64,000 bases of DNA from Catenulispora pinisilvae (lineage in GTDB: Bacteria; Actinomycetota; Actinomycetes; Streptomycetales; Catenulisporaceae). A model generated the notes under the pieces. That model was not told where the DNA came from. It ran no database searches and was given only the letters and a program-made list of their open reading frames with translations. Positions within the stretch are counted from its first letter, which is position 1. Every line of letters starts with the position of its first letter. Of this stretch, positions 43,526 to 52,946 are shown piece after piece. Position numbers and translations under genes: made by a program. The stretch is from NCBI RefSeq assembly GCF_015356865.1, contig NZ_JAAFZA010000002.1, positions 90,092 to 154,091 of the forward strand, written 5' to 3'.

Positions 43526-43780
43526 GTGACCACCGAACTCCTCCAACCGATCGCTGACGCCATCGCCCACGAGATCGCCCGGCTTGAAGCCGAGCACAAG
43601 CCGCCTCTCGGCGTCACCATCACCATCGACCGACAGACCGGCACAGTCACGGCCTGCGGCGAAGGCCTCCAAAAATGGGGCCCGCAGCAGAGCTTCAGTG
43701 CAACGCTCGACCAGGCCGGGCTTCGCCACGAAATCCGCCCGCAGTCAGCCAGGATCATCGTGTATCCGTCCACCACCTGA
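43526..43780 (+). CDS. small protein of 84 residues, unknown function
   Basis: It begins at a GTG with no clear ribosome binding site, so it could be leaderless. An AT-rich tract with GTTCGAATAGATTCGAT precedes it immediately. The sequence is a strand-helix unit with HKPPLGVTITIDRQTGTVTA and HEIRPQSARIIVYPSTT. No motif is recognised. It lies ten bases before the ImuA'-like remnant, with which it may be co-transcribed. Confidence 0.5.
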   Translation: MTTELLQPIADAIAHEIARLEAEHKPPLGVTITIDRQTGTVTACGEGLQKWGPQQSFSATLDQAGLRHEIRPQSARIIVYPSTT

Positions 43781-43789
43781 TCTGCCACG

Positions 43790-44561
43790 ATGGCCGCCCC
43801 GCTGCCAGATCCGGACCGCGCCGCGGCGCTTGCCGGTCTTCGCCGCCAGCTCATAGAAACCGGCACCGCCCCGGAAGCCCGGCACCGTGGACCCGCCGAC
43901 CGCGGCGACATCCCGCTGCACCGGCTCCTGCGCCCACTTGTTCCGGGCGGCAGCCTCGCCCCGCGGCACCATCGTTTCCATGCCGCCCCGGACTGGGGAC
44001 ACAGCCGCAGGCGACGGCGCCATTTCCTACGCAGCACACGCACTTCTCGCCGGGGCCACAGCAGGTGGCGCGTGGGCCGGCGTCGTCGGCTATCCGAACT
44101 TTTCGATCGCCGCCGTATCTCAGCTCGGCGCCGACTTGTCGAAGGTGCTGATGCTCGACGAGCCCGGTGAGCGGTGGCCCAATGCGGTCGCGGTGCTAGC
44201 CGGTGCCGTCGACCTTGTGCTGCTGCACGCGCCGCGCCGGCCGAACGCCACCCAGCTGCGGCGCCTGGCGAACCGTGTCCGGCCAACCGATCGACAACGC
44301 GGCTGCGTGCTGGTCGCCACCAGCCCATGGGAGGCAGCCCACCTCGCCCTTAGCGTCCGATCTCCGCGGTGGGAGGGACTTGGTGATGGCAGCGGCAACC
44401 TCACCCGGCGCCGGGTCACCATCAGGGCCACCGGGCGGGCCACCCACGGTCAGCGGCGCGAGATTGACCTGTGGCTTCCCGCAGCCGACGGAGCGATGCG
44501 CGAGTATGTGCCGCAGGAGCAGCAGCCTGAAGGTGAGAGACCGCGACTTCGGATCGCGTAG
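43790..44561 (+). pseudogene. ImuA'-like (RecA-related) protein with frameshift
   Basis: The first frame gives PLPDPDRAAALAGLRRQLIE and LLRPLVPGGSLAP. After a shift near 43965 the second frame gives RGTIVSMPP, AHALLAGATAGGAWAGVVGY, VSQLGADLSKVLMLDEPGE and GCVLVATSPWEAAHLALSV. This is the order of the actinobacterial ImuA'-like family, a RecA-fold accessory of the ImuB/DnaE2 mutasome with a degenerate Walker A. No imuB or dnaE2 gene follows, and the gene is broken, so the pathway is not functional here. Confidence 0.55.
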
Positions 44562-44770
44562 GCGCCGTGCCCGTCTTTGACCATTTCGCTACATCCATCG
44601 GCCTGCCTGGCCTACTGAACTTCCATCAGATGGCGACCTGGCTCCGCCGGTCGGCGGCTCCATTGCCGTCCTCGAAGCCCGGTCGCTGATCCCCGGCGGC
44701 ATCCTGGACGGACCTGGTTCGGTGTCGTCATCGTTTTCCGGCGTTGCGGAGCGCGCCTATCCTGACGTTG

Positions 44771-45529
44771 ATGAACGAGATCAGTCTCCGACCAAGCGGC
44801 GCGACGGATACGGTGGAGCACAGGGGCGGAAGCGTCATTGCAGCTCACGTCCACGGCGATGATCAGATTGTCTATGTGAGTTCGGGCCTTCTCGCAGTCA
44901 CGACCAGCGCCGGTGTGTGGTCGGCGACGCCGGATCGCGCGGTGCTCACGCCTGCCGGCATGTGGCATCAGCATCGGGTGTTCGGCAACAGCCGGGTACA
45001 CGCTCTTGAGCTGACCGGTTCACCTCATTTCGAGCTCGATTCCGACGCTCCGATCGTCTTCGCAGTGAACGGGCTCCTGCGCGCGCTGTTGATCGATCTC
45101 ACAGACGGGCGGATTCCTGAGGTGCTGGCAGGTGAGGCGAGGGCATTGCTGGTAGGGCTCGTCGGTTTCGCCCCTCCAGCCGGCATCCGTCTGCCGAATC
45201 CGCACGATGAGCGTTTGGTGCGGGCCTGTGCGTTGGTCGAGGCGGATCTCGGAGAGAACATTCCGCTGTCGAGGCTCGCGGCGGCGGTGCATGTGAGCGA
45301 GCGTTCCCTGAGCAGGTTGTTCCGTACCGAGTTCGGGGCGACGTATCCGCAGTGGCGAAACCTGGTGCGGGTCTTTCATGCGTCCATCGCGCTTTTGGAG
45401 GATGAGTCGTCGGTCACGGAGGTCGCTGTTCGTTTCGGCTGGGCCACCCCGAGCGCCTTCATCACGACCTTCACCCGGCTCATCGGGCAGACCCCGGCCG
45501 CGTACCAACGCGGGCACAACGCGCACTAG
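44771..45529 (+). CDS. AraC-family transcriptional regulator
   Basis: The 252-residue protein has an N-terminal cupin-like sensor (SVIAAHVHGDDQIVYVSSG, PDRAVLTPAGMWHQHRVFG) and the two-helix-turn-helix AraC domain at ~155-250. The latter carries LSRLAAAVHVSERSLSRLF, VAVRFGWATPSAFITTFTR and IGQTPAAYQR. It probably controls the exporter gene about 300 bases downstream, whose upstream region carries two similar CAG(A)TTTTTC-type stretches. The ATG at 44771 is preferred over 44744 because the cupin fold begins shortly after it, but no strong site decides. Confidence 0.88.
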   Translation: MNEISLRPSGATDTVEHRGGSVIAAHVHGDDQIVYVSSGLLAVTTSAGVWSATPDRAVLTPAGMWHQHRVFGNSRVHALELTGSPHFELDSDAPIVFAVNGLLRALLIDLTDGRIPEVLAGEARALLVGLVGFAPPAGIRLPNPHDERLVRACALVEADLGENIPLSRLAAAVHVSERSLSRLFRTEFGATYPQWRNLVRVFHASIALLEDESSVTEVAVRFGWATPSAFITTFTRLIGQTPAAYQRGHNAH

Positions 45530-45841
45530 GCACCCGGCAGAGACACGCGCCGCCCGTCCGTAGGTGGCGCCCTCCCCCAAGCCTTATCTAAGCGATTGCA
45601 TCAACTGTCGTCCCGGGCCTCCTCGACTGATCAGGGGCGCGGGGTGTGCCTGATTGCACCTTCGCTGACGGCTTGACCAGCATGGGGCTGTTTTTCGACA
45701 GAACCGGACAGTTTTTCAGAAGCCGCCAGGCCGGTGTGCGGTCACGATGGACTGTGACCGAACTGCCCGAGGGCGAATCGCCTGTCGGAGAACGAATCGA
45801 TAGACGTGGCCGCCCCCGCCCCGTCGCCCCAGGAGAGCCCC
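45530..45841. promoter_or_regulatory. intergenic control region between AraC regulator and exporter
   Basis: The 312 bases hold no gene. At 45684-45722 two related stretches, GGGCTGTTTTTCGACAG and CCGGACAGTTTTTCAGA, repeat the pattern CTGTTTTTC/CAGTTTTTC about 21 bases apart, as expected for an AraC-type tandem operator. Direct proof is lacking. Confidence 0.35.
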
Positions 45842-47308
45842 ATGAACAACGACACCGCCGCCCCGCCTGACGACAACGTGGCCGCCGCGATGCCCGCATC
45901 GCCGAGCGACACCGGCACGTCGCCGGTCCTGCGGCTCGGCCTCGCGCTGGCGCTGGTGGTCACCGCGCAATTCGTGCTGCAACTGGACTTCAGCATCGTC
46001 AACATCGCGCTGCCCACCATCAAGGCCCAGATGCACGTCTCCTCGGCGGACCTGCAATGGATCGTCACCGGGTACGCACTCACCTTCGGCTCCCTGTTGC
46101 TGTTCGGCGGCCGGGTCGGCGACCGCGTCGGCCATCGCCGGGTGATGCTGGCCGGCCTTGTCGTCTTCGGTGTCGCCTCGCTGGTCGCCGGGCTCGCCCC
46201 GACGTCGCTGGCCCTGATCGTGTCCCGGTTCGCCCAGGGCGCGTCTGCGGCGTTCGTCGCACCGCAGGCACTGGCCCTGATCACCGATCTGTTCGCCGAG
46301 GGCCCGGCCCGTACCAGGGCGCTGGGGATCTTCCAAGGGGCGACCGCCGCTGGGGCCAGTGCGGGGATCGTGCTGGGCGGCATCTGCACCGAGTTCATCG
46401 GCTGGCGGGCGGTGTTCCTGGTCAACCCGCCCATCATCGTGCTGTTGGTCCTTGCTATCCGGCGCGTGATCCCCGCCCGGACCCGGCACACCGGCGCCCG
46501 GCTGGACTTCGCCGGCGCGCTCCTGGCCACGGCGTCGATCGCCGCCCTGATCTTCGGACTCAGCCAGGGCCAGCAGCGTGGGTTCTCCGACCCGGCCGCT
46601 TTGGCCGCGCTGGGGCTGGCTGTGTTGCTGGGGGTGGCGTTTGTCGTGGTCCAGAGGCGTAGCGCGGCTCCCATGGTGCCGCTGCCGGTGCTTGCCGATC
46701 CGGCGCGCCGGGCGGCGCTTGTCGCGATGCTGTTGTTCGGGGCGGTCCTTGTCGCCTACATCTACTTCACCTCTCTCTACATGCAAGAGGTTCTGCGGTT
46801 CAGCCCGCTGCGGGCTGGGCTGGCGTTCGTTCCCGCCACGGGCACCGTGATGCTCACTGCGACCCAGATCACGCGCCGGGTCCTGCCCCGCTTCGGCGTG
46901 CGTAAGGTGCTGCTGACGGGTCTGATCGTCGGCGGGCTCGGGCAGGTGTGGCTGCACACGATCAGCAACACCGGCTCCTACCAGGTGAACATCCTGGGCG
47001 GGATCATGATCACCTCCTTCGGGATGGGGCTGGCTTTCCCCACCGCCTCAGTCGCCGTCACCTCCGGTGTCGGACCCAGTGAACGCGGACTGGCCGGCGG
47101 CTTGTTCGTCACCGCGCAGCAAGTCGGCCAGGCCATCGGTCTTGCCGCGCTCGCCACCATCGCCGCCGCCCAGACCAACGCCCACGGCGGCTCGCTGGTC
47201 ACCGGCTACAGGGCGTCCTTCGCCGTGGCGATCGGGATCTGCGTCGCGGCCGTTCTCATCGTCGCCATCCAGATGAGGACCCGCACCACACGTAAGACAA
47301 ACCCTTGA
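45842..47308 (+). CDS. DHA2-type MFS drug exporter (EmrB/QacA family)
   Basis: The ATG at 45842 lies behind AGGAGAG; an upstream frame extension lacks a site. The 488 residues form about 14 membrane helices. Typical motifs are QLDFSIVNIALPTIKAQ in helix 1, DLQWIVTGYAL (motif D2-like), LLLFGGRVGDRVGHRRVMLA (motif A) and SAGIVLGGICTEFIGWRAVF (motif C of antiporters). It exports small hydrophobic compounds using the proton gradient. The upstream AraC gene is the likely regulator, and the SIP-like gene follows after 61 bases, so the exporter may handle a siderophore or an antibiotic. Confidence 0.93.
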   Translation: MNNDTAAPPDDNVAAAMPASPSDTGTSPVLRLGLALALVVTAQFVLQLDFSIVNIALPTIKAQMHVSSADLQWIVTGYALTFGSLLLFGGRVGDRVGHRRVMLAGLVVFGVASLVAGLAPTSLALIVSRFAQGASAAFVAPQALALITDLFAEGPARTRALGIFQGATAAGASAGIVLGGICTEFIGWRAVFLVNPPIIVLLVLAIRRVIPARTRHTGARLDFAGALLATASIAALIFGLSQGQQRGFSDPAALAALGLAVLLGVAFVVVQRRSAAPMVPLPVLADPARRAALVAMLLFGAVLVAYIYFTSLYMQEVLRFSPLRAGLAFVPATGTVMLTATQITRRVLPRFGVRKVLLTGLIVGGLGQVWLHTISNTGSYQVNILGGIMITSFGMGLAFPTASVAVTSGVGPSERGLAGGLFVTAQQVGQAIGLAALATIAAAQTNAHGGSLVTGYRASFAVAIGICVAAVLIVAIQMRTRTTRKTNP

Positions 47309-47369
47309 CACAGGCTCCCGCCGCACCACCACCGTTTGCACCGCCCCGCTGAAGGATCCGAGGACACCC

Positions 47370-48224
47370 ATGACGCAACGTCCTGAACGCGGCGGACGCC
47401 GCAACACCCCGCCCCGGTCGGCACAGGTCATCTGGGCTGAGCGCATCACGCCACACATGATCCGCGTCGTCCTCGGCGGCCCGGGACTGGAAGGCTTGCC
47501 CGTCGGCCAGTACACCGACCACTACATCAAGATCCACTTTCCGCGCGAAGGGATCGCATACCCCGAGCCCTACGACATCCAGCGCAACCGGGAAGAACTA
47601 CCGCGCGAGCAATGGCCGGTCACCCGCACCTATACAGTCCGCCGCTGGGAACCAGAGAAGCTGGAACTGACCGTCGACTTCGTCTACCACGGCACAGAAG
47701 GCATCGCCGGACCCTGGGCCGCGAACGCGAAGCTGGGCGACACACTCCTGTTCAGCGGTCCCGGCGGCGGCTATGCCCCCGACCGGGACGCCGACTGGCA
47801 CCTACTCGCCGGAGACGAAAGCGCCCTACCAGCGATCGCGGCATCCCTGGAGCGGATCCCGGAAGGTGTACGGGCCCACGCCTTCATCGAGGTCAGCGGC
47901 CCCGAAGAGGAGCAGCAACTGGAAACGGCCGCCGACGCCACGATCACGTGGATCCACCGCGGCACCGCACCGGTCGGCAAAGCCCTCGTCGCGGCAGTGT
48001 CAACGCTCGACTTCCCGGGCGGCGACGTCCGCGCGTTCATCCACGGCGAGGCCAGCCTCGTAAAGGAACTGCGACGTCTCCTACTGATCGAGCATTCGAT
48101 CCCGCGCAATCAGGCCTCGATCTCAGGCTACTGGCGCCTCGGCCACAACGAGGACAGCTGGCAATCCAGCAAACGCGAGTGGAACGCCCAAGTCGAGGGC
48201 GAACAAGTCGGCACCACCAGCTGA
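47370..48224 (+). CDS. siderophore-interacting (SIP) family FAD-dependent ferric reductase-like protein
   Basis: The 284-residue protein has an N-terminal FAD-binding beta-barrel with GQYTDHYIKIHFP and the RTYTVRRWEPEKLELTVDF motif. A loop with HGTEGIAGPWAANAKLGD follows, then the NAD(P)H-binding C-terminus with GDESALPAIAASLERIPEG and SIPRNQASISGYWRLGHNED. These are hallmarks of ViuB/SIP flavoproteins that release iron from ferric siderophores. The ATG follows GAAGGATCCGAGG. The pairing with an exporter suggests a siderophore or redox-active metabolite cycle. Confidence 0.92.
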   Translation: MTQRPERGGRRNTPPRSAQVIWAERITPHMIRVVLGGPGLEGLPVGQYTDHYIKIHFPREGIAYPEPYDIQRNREELPREQWPVTRTYTVRRWEPEKLELTVDFVYHGTEGIAGPWAANAKLGDTLLFSGPGGGYAPDRDADWHLLAGDESALPAIAASLERIPEGVRAHAFIEVSGPEEEQQLETAADATITWIHRGTAPVGKALVAAVSTLDFPGGDVRAFIHGEASLVKELRRLLLIEHSIPRNQASISGYWRLGHNEDSWQSSKREWNAQVEGEQVGTTS

Positions 48225-48606
48225 CCCAACGCGCCGAACAACGAAGCACCGGCTTGGCCGAGGCAACAGGCCAGCCCTGATGTGGCGAGGCCAGCCTCAG
48301 CTTTCCGTTTAACCTCAGAGCTTGGTCAATGCTCTGCCGTTGGGTTTCAGAACCTGGTTGAGCCAGGCGTTTAACCCCGAATCCGACCCGCCGTTCCAAG
48401 GAGCCCTGGCGCTGACCTGCCGCCTTGACCCGCCGTCAGAGGGAACGCTCCGCTGCCGGCGGCGGCAGACCGGCCGCACCGACCGCTGCCGACCTGCCCG
48501 AGGCTGTGAAGTTGTGAGTCCCCAGGTCGTGCCGGGATGACGCGCGGGACCGCCTTCTCGCACCCCCGAGCTGCGAAAACAGCCCAGCCGACTGAGGATG
48601 AGATAC
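48225..48606. other. intergenic, no supportable gene
   Basis: On the minus strand a short frame reads GLNAWLNQVLKPNGRALTKL and stops at 48315, which could be a relic of a transposase end, but no more of it can be seen. No other structure is apparent. Confidence 0.35.
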
Positions 48607-49248
48607 ATGACCGACGTCAACAGCCAGAAGATGGCCGACATCACCGAAGAGCTGTTCGCGAAGTGGAACGCGCCGGAAGGCGTCGAGCTCATCCGCGAAG
48701 GCGCGAAGATCGTCAGGCACCTCAAGGAGCACGGCCCGCTGCCCATCGAGACGGCGGACGCGATGCTGCCCGACGAGGAACGCGCCAAGGGCGTCGGCAT
48801 GGTGCAGTTCTTCCGGGACCGCCACTATGACCTGGAGATGGACGGCCGCGGCAACATCGTCGGCGCCGGCCTGTCGCTGATCGACAACTCCCGGCACACC
48901 GCGGAGCTCGACGGCACGGTGTTCCGCCAGTGGTGCGTGGCCGACGCGGTGATGTTCCCCATCATCTTCGGCGGCGACTCGCCGGTGACGACGTCCTGCC
49001 CAGCCACCGGAGAGCCGATCTCGTTCACCGTGACGCCGACGGGCATCGAGGACGCCTCGCACCCGGATCCGTGGTTCACGCTGGCGGCGGGCACCGGCGG
49101 CTCCGCCCGGGTCCGGTTCTGCGACCGGGTGAACGCCTACCGCGACCGGCCTTCGGCCATGGCCGCCGCGGCAGCCGACCCGGAGATCGCCGCCGGGCCG
49201 GTCGCGGACCTGTGGACGACGGCCAAGAACCTGGCCGCTCTGTTCTAG
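48607..49248 (+). CDS. MerB-like (alkylmercury lyase family) protein
   Basis: The 213-residue protein has an N-terminal winged-helix-like part (AKIVRHLKEHGPLPIETADA) and the MerB core with RQWCVADAVMFPIIFG, followed by PVTTSCPATGEPISFTVTP. In MerB enzymes the first Cys and an Asp three residues later, and a second Cys, form the active site. Here Cys and Asp are present in WCVAD and another Cys in CPATG, although the spacing of the classic third residue is uncertain. No merA, merR or mercury transporter lies nearby, so it may have another substrate. The ATG lies behind GAGGATGAG. Confidence 0.72.
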   Translation: MTDVNSQKMADITEELFAKWNAPEGVELIREGAKIVRHLKEHGPLPIETADAMLPDEERAKGVGMVQFFRDRHYDLEMDGRGNIVGAGLSLIDNSRHTAELDGTVFRQWCVADAVMFPIIFGGDSPVTTSCPATGEPISFTVTPTGIEDASHPDPWFTLAAGTGGSARVRFCDRVNAYRDRPSAMAAAAADPEIAAGPVADLWTTAKNLAALF

Positions 49249-49481
49249 GCATCTGAGCGATCAACCGTAGCCTTCACTTTCGCGCAGATCGACCGTCGAA
49301 AAGCCGTTCGCTTCACCGTCACCGTTACGCTGTACCGAACGGAACTACAGGCAACAAGTGTCCTATCTCAGCGGATCGCACGCAGTCTCACTGAGGATGA
49401 CGTATTCGACCATTGTCTCACCTGACGTGTCGCAGATCGCTACAGTGTTCGCATTCTGATGGCCGTCTTGGGGAAGGTGCT
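49249..49481. promoter_or_regulatory. possible left end of a Tn7-like element
   Basis: Upstream of tnsA related short blocks recur: TGTCCTATCTCAG at 49359, AGTCTCACTGAG at 49384 and TGTCTCACCTGAC at 49414. Tn7-like ends begin with TGT and carry several TnsB sites of roughly 20 bases, so this could be such an end. The match is imperfect and no partner end is in view. Confidence 0.3.
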
Positions 49482-50250
49482 GTGGGCAGCGCGTCTTCGG
49501 CTGTAGCCGTCGAGCCATCGTCGGCGTTCGAGTTCGGTCTTTGCTATCTGGAAGGCAACGGGAGCGGTGCACGTGAGTGCCGGGCGTTGCTGGCAGCCGG
49601 GTGGGGGACGCGATTCGAGGACGTTGCACCGGTCCGGCGCTTCCCGTCGTTCCAGGGGCAGCGGAACTTCCCGGGCACCTGGTGGGCTGCGACATCGGGG
49701 GAACTGATCGGCTTCGAGTCCTGGCTGGAGCGCGACCGGATCATGCTCCTGGACTTCTCCTCCCAGGTGACCGCGTTCTCCTCGCAGCCATTCTGGCTCA
49801 CCTGGCTGGACGAGGACCGGCCGCGCCGACACGCGCCGGACCTGTTCGCGCGGCTGTCCGACGGCACCGGGCTGGTGATCGATGTCCGGCCCGACAACAG
49901 GATCTCCCCGAAGGACGCCGAGACATTCGCGCTGACCGCGGCCGCGTGCGAGTCGGTCGGCTGGCGGTATGAGCGAGTCGGGGAGGTCGCTACCGTGCTG
50001 GCGGCGAACGTGCGGTGGCTGGCCGGCTACCGGCATCCGCGCTGCATGAACCTGCCGATCGCCTCGGAACTGCTGCGGGCCTTCAGCACGCCGGCCGGCG
50101 TCGCTCCTGGAGACCGTGCAGGGGCTCGGCGACCGGATCGCCGTGCTGCCGACGTTGTTCCACCTGTTGTGGTCCGGGGCGCTGACCACCGATCTGGAGA
50201 CTGCGCCGTTGTCGGGGACGGCTCTCGTGGCGCGGCGCACTGCCCGATGA
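49482..50250 (+). pseudogene. tnsA: TnsA-like endonuclease of a Tn7-like transposon, frameshifted
   Basis: The GTG at 49482 lies behind GGGGAAGG. The protein has RRFPSFQGQRNFPGTWWAAT, ESWLERDRIMLLDFSSQVTA, HAPDLFARLSDGTGLVIDVR and ANVRWLAGYRHPR. These match the PDDEXK-type TnsA catalytic domain, with E of ESWLERD and D of APD as likely catalytic residues. Near 50095 the frame shifts and the end, LLETVQGLGDRIAVLPTLFH and so on, lies in the next frame, stopping at 50250 with an ATGA overlap to tnsB. TnsA cuts the 5' ends in cut-and-paste transposition. Confidence 0.85.
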
Positions 50251-51645
50251 GCGTCTCACGCCCGCCGGAACTGCGGATCGGCGACCGCATCCGGCTCGGC
50301 GGCACCGAGCACACGGTGCTCGGGCTGACCGGAACGGCAGTCCGCCTCCTGGACCCGTCCGACGGTGCCGAGGCCAGCGTGATGCTGACCGAGCTGTTCG
50401 CAGCCCCCGGATTCTCCCTGGCGACCAGGGCCGCCGTCGCGCCGCTGGCATCGCAACAGCTGCTGGAGGGGCTGCCCGCCGAGACCGTCGAACAGGCCCG
50501 CTGGTGGGAGGACCACATCGTCGAAGTGCTGACCGGAGTGCCACCGCAGGCCGGACCCGGCGCGGTCGCCAGACCCGAGTACGACCCACTCATTAGGACG
50601 CTGCGGCAGCGCGAGACCGCGAAAGCCGCCGAGTTGGAGACACTCGGCCGCACGGTCACGCTGCGGACCTTCCAGCGCTTGCGCTACCGCTATGAGACCG
50701 GCGGGCTGCTCGGGTTGATCGACGGCCGGACGACCCGGCCGCCGTCAGTGACCGGGCGGGTCGACGAGCGGGTCGTGGACGCGGTCCGCCAGGCCGTGCG
50801 GGAGCAGACGCAGGCCTCGACCGGCACGGTGGACCGGCTGCGCCGCCGAGTCGAGCAGATCCTCGCCGGCCAAGACGACGGCCAGGACCCCGTGGTCATG
50901 CCGTCGCGGGCGACGTTCTATCGGCTGGTACAGCGCGTCTCGGCCGGCAAGCACACATTCGGATCCGCCCGCTCGCGGCGGTCGCTGGCCAAACAGCCCG
51001 ACGGCCCGTTCGGAACCGTTGTCGCGCTGCGGCCCGGGGAGTGGATGCGGATCGACTCCACCCCGTTGAACGTCCGGGTCGTGCTGGACAACGGCATGGT
51101 CGACCGCGTCGAGCTGACCTGGCTCATCGACATGGCGACGAGAACCATCTCGGCGGCGGTGCTGCGGCCGTCCACCAAGTCCGTGGACGCGGCACTGCTG
51201 CTGGCACGGTCGCTGACTCCGGAACCCATGCGGCCGGGCTGGTCCGAGGCGCTGCGGATGTCCCGGTCGGTTCTGCCGCACCGGCGGCTCACCGCGATCG
51301 ACGAGCGGCTGGAACACGCCGCCGCCCGTCCGGTGATCGTCCCGGAGACCGTGGTCTGCGATCACGGCATGGTCTACATGTCCCAGACCTTCCGCAACGC
51401 CTGCCGGGCGATGGGCATCAACTTCCAGCCCTCGCACGAGGGATCGCCGTGGGAGAAGGGCTCAGTGGAGACAAGTTTCTCCGGGCTCGACACCCTGTTC
51501 GCCCAGCACGTCGCCGGCTACGTCGGCAACAGCGTGGAGAACCGGGGCCGGGGCGCGGAGAAGACGGCGGTCTGGTCGATGATCGAATTGCAGGAGCTGC
51601 TGGACGAGTGGATCGTCGTCGGTTTTACCGACCGCAGGAGCTTGA
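50247..51645 (+). pseudogene. tnsB: TnsB-like DDE transposase, C-terminally truncated
   Basis: It starts at ATGA with SVSRPPELRIGDRIRL. HTH and DNA-binding parts follow (ETLGRTVTLRTFQRLRYRYE), then the RNaseH-like core with Asp in WMRIDSTPLNV, Asp in VVCDHGMVYMS and Glu in KGSVETSFSGLDTLFAQH, a full DDE triad. After VWSMIELQELLDEWIVVGF at about 51640 homology ends, and the open frame to 51938 encodes unrelated residues. The C-terminal ~180 residues that bind TnsC are missing. The copy beginning at 61318 belongs to another element, because the overlapping residues differ. Confidence 0.85.
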
Positions 51646-51758
51646 ATACCAGCTCTGAACTGCGACGATTCATAGACTACATGTCTGCGACGCCCGATGG
51701 GTGCCGGGCGGCATCGCCCGTTGGGGTGGTTCTTCGGTGCAGGGCAATCGATGTGGAA

Positions 51759-51797
51759 GCAGCCGATGGCGGGCCCGAAGGGCCCGCCATCGGCTGC
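51759..51797. terminator. very strong hairpin, 18-bp perfect stem with GAA loop
   Basis: GCAGCCGATGGCGGGCCC (51759-51776) and GGGCCCGCCATCGGCTGC (51780-51797) are perfectly complementary. The hairpin lies 12 bases behind the stop of the PDDEXK-like gene (minus) and behind the truncated tnsB (plus), so it could terminate both. Confidence 0.8.
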
Positions 51798-51808
51798 GGA
51801 ATGTGTGG

Positions 51809-52294
51809 TCAGTCGATCGATTGGATGGGCCTGCGTAGTGGAGCGAGCTGTCCCAGCCGCTCTTGCCAGCCTCCTGGCTCGACGCGGTGGGCTTCGAGTT
51901 GCTCAAGGAGCGGGCGGGTGAGGCTGGCGAAGCGGTAGGTGGTGTGGACGTCTGGGTCGTGCTTCAGCTCCAACACCGTCGGCAGCGCCCAGGCGTCTTC
52001 GGGTGTCAGCAGGTAGGCGTTGGTTTCGGACCGGCCGGCGTTGCCACCGTCCTGATCGCCCAGGATGACGTAGGCCAGGGCGACCGGCTCGCCGACGTAC
52101 TGCTGGAAGACCGTGAGGCCGTTGAGTCCGACGGTCTTCAGTTGGATGGGCAGCATCCAACTCGCGCTTGAGGTGTAGGCGAGAAGATCGAAACCGATGT
52201 CTCGCTCGGGCCGGGCAACTTCGACACCCGACCGCAGAAGTTGAGAGGTGAACCAGCACCGACCGAGGACCTCGGTCGCACCGGTGTCGCTCAT
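51809..52294 (-). CDS. PDDEXK-like nuclease-fold protein (DUF4365-like)
   Basis: The 161-residue protein starts at the ATG at 52294 behind AAAGGGGG. It has GRCWFTSQLLRSGVEVARPE, then DIGFDLLAYTSSASWMLPIQ and the continuation LKTVG. The D...QxK pattern is that of a PDDEXK nuclease core (D, Q, K). A helical C-terminus with PLLEQLEAHRVEPGGWQERL follows. Such small nuclease-like proteins accompany recombinase modules. The stop of the DUF6262-like gene is 26 bases upstream. Activity is untested. Confidence 0.6.
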   Translation of the reverse strand: MSDTGATEVLGRCWFTSQLLRSGVEVARPERDIGFDLLAYTSSASWMLPIQLKTVGLNGLTVFQQYVGEPVALAYVILGDQDGGNAGRSETNAYLLTPEDAWALPTVLELKHDPDVHTTYRFASLTRPLLEQLEAHRVEPGGWQERLGQLAPLRRPIQSID

Positions 52295-52319
52295 GAGGAA
52301 CCCCCTTTCACGCCAGACG

Positions 52320-52946
52320 CTATCGGCTGGGGCCGACACCGGACTGGTCGGCGTTTTGGGCTTCGAGGGCTGCGACGCGTCGGTCGTGGAATCGGAGATT
52401 GGAGCGGGCCGCCGTTAGTCGCTCGTCCAAGGTGCGGTTGTCGGCGGTGAGCTGGCGGACGCGCTGCTTGAGGGAGGTGTTCTCGGTGGTGATCCGGCCG
52501 ATGGCCTCCTCGGTCCACTCGGTTTGAAGGTCGCGGATCTGGCCGAGGAGCTCCGCGATCCGAGCGCGTTGACCGAGGAGCTCCGCGATCCGAGCGCGTT
52601 GACCGAGGATCTCGGCGTGGGCGGCTTTGAGGGCGTCCTCGGCGTTCAGCGCCCGCTCCCGCCAGGTCGCCTCTCGTTCGTCGTCGGCGGCCGTCAGCAA
52701 GGCGATCGTTCGTTCCCCACTGGCGGTGATGGCCGCCGCGACGGCGGCGCCGGCGTCGGGGTTGCTGTAGATGAAGGTGCGTGAGACGTTCGCGCGGCGG
52801 GCAACTGCCGCCACTGACAGCTGTGTCTTCTCTCGTCTGAGCTTGGCGATCGCAGCCTGGACCCGATCGAGTACGTCGGCAGTGCTCTGTCTGCGGGCTT
52901 GCAGCGCAGCGGCGGTGCGCGGGCCGGGGATGCAGGGAACGGTCAT
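52320..52946 (-). CDS. coiled-coil HTH protein of recombinase modules (DUF6262/TnpC-like)
   Basis: The 208-residue protein starts at an ATG at 52946 (TVPCIPGPRTAAALQAR). The N-terminal helical DNA-binding part reads LSVAAVARRANVSRTFIYS, a clear HTH. The rest is coiled coil with two identical decapeptides (GQRARIAELL twice) and EWTEEAIGRITTENTSLKQR. In actinobacteria such proteins follow tyrosine recombinases in Tn554-like units and probably help synapsis. The start overlaps the recombinase end by ATGA, so they form one operon. Confidence 0.75.
   Translation of the reverse strand: MTVPCIPGPRTAAALQARRQSTADVLDRVQAAIAKLRREKTQLSVAAVARRANVSRTFIYSNPDAGAAVAAAITASGERTIALLTAADDEREATWRERALNAEDALKAAHAEILGQRARIAELLGQRARIAELLGQIRDLQTEWTEEAIGRITTENTSLKQRVRQLTADNRTLDERLTAARSNLRFHDRRVAALEAQNADQSGVGPSR
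52541..52600. repeat. 30-bp tandem duplication within the DUF6262-like gene
   Basis: Two 30-base units (GACCGAGGAGCTCCGCGATC plus CGAGCGCGTT) follow each other with one mismatch, and a third partial copy begins at 52601. This encodes GQRARIAELL twice in the coiled coil, so the duplication lengthens the coil by a near-heptad multiple without a frameshift. Confidence 0.85.

Noticed and set aside
52541..52600. Start of a CRISPR-like or regulatory direct repeat
   Set aside because: It is a two-unit in-frame duplication inside a coiled-coil gene, with no spacers.
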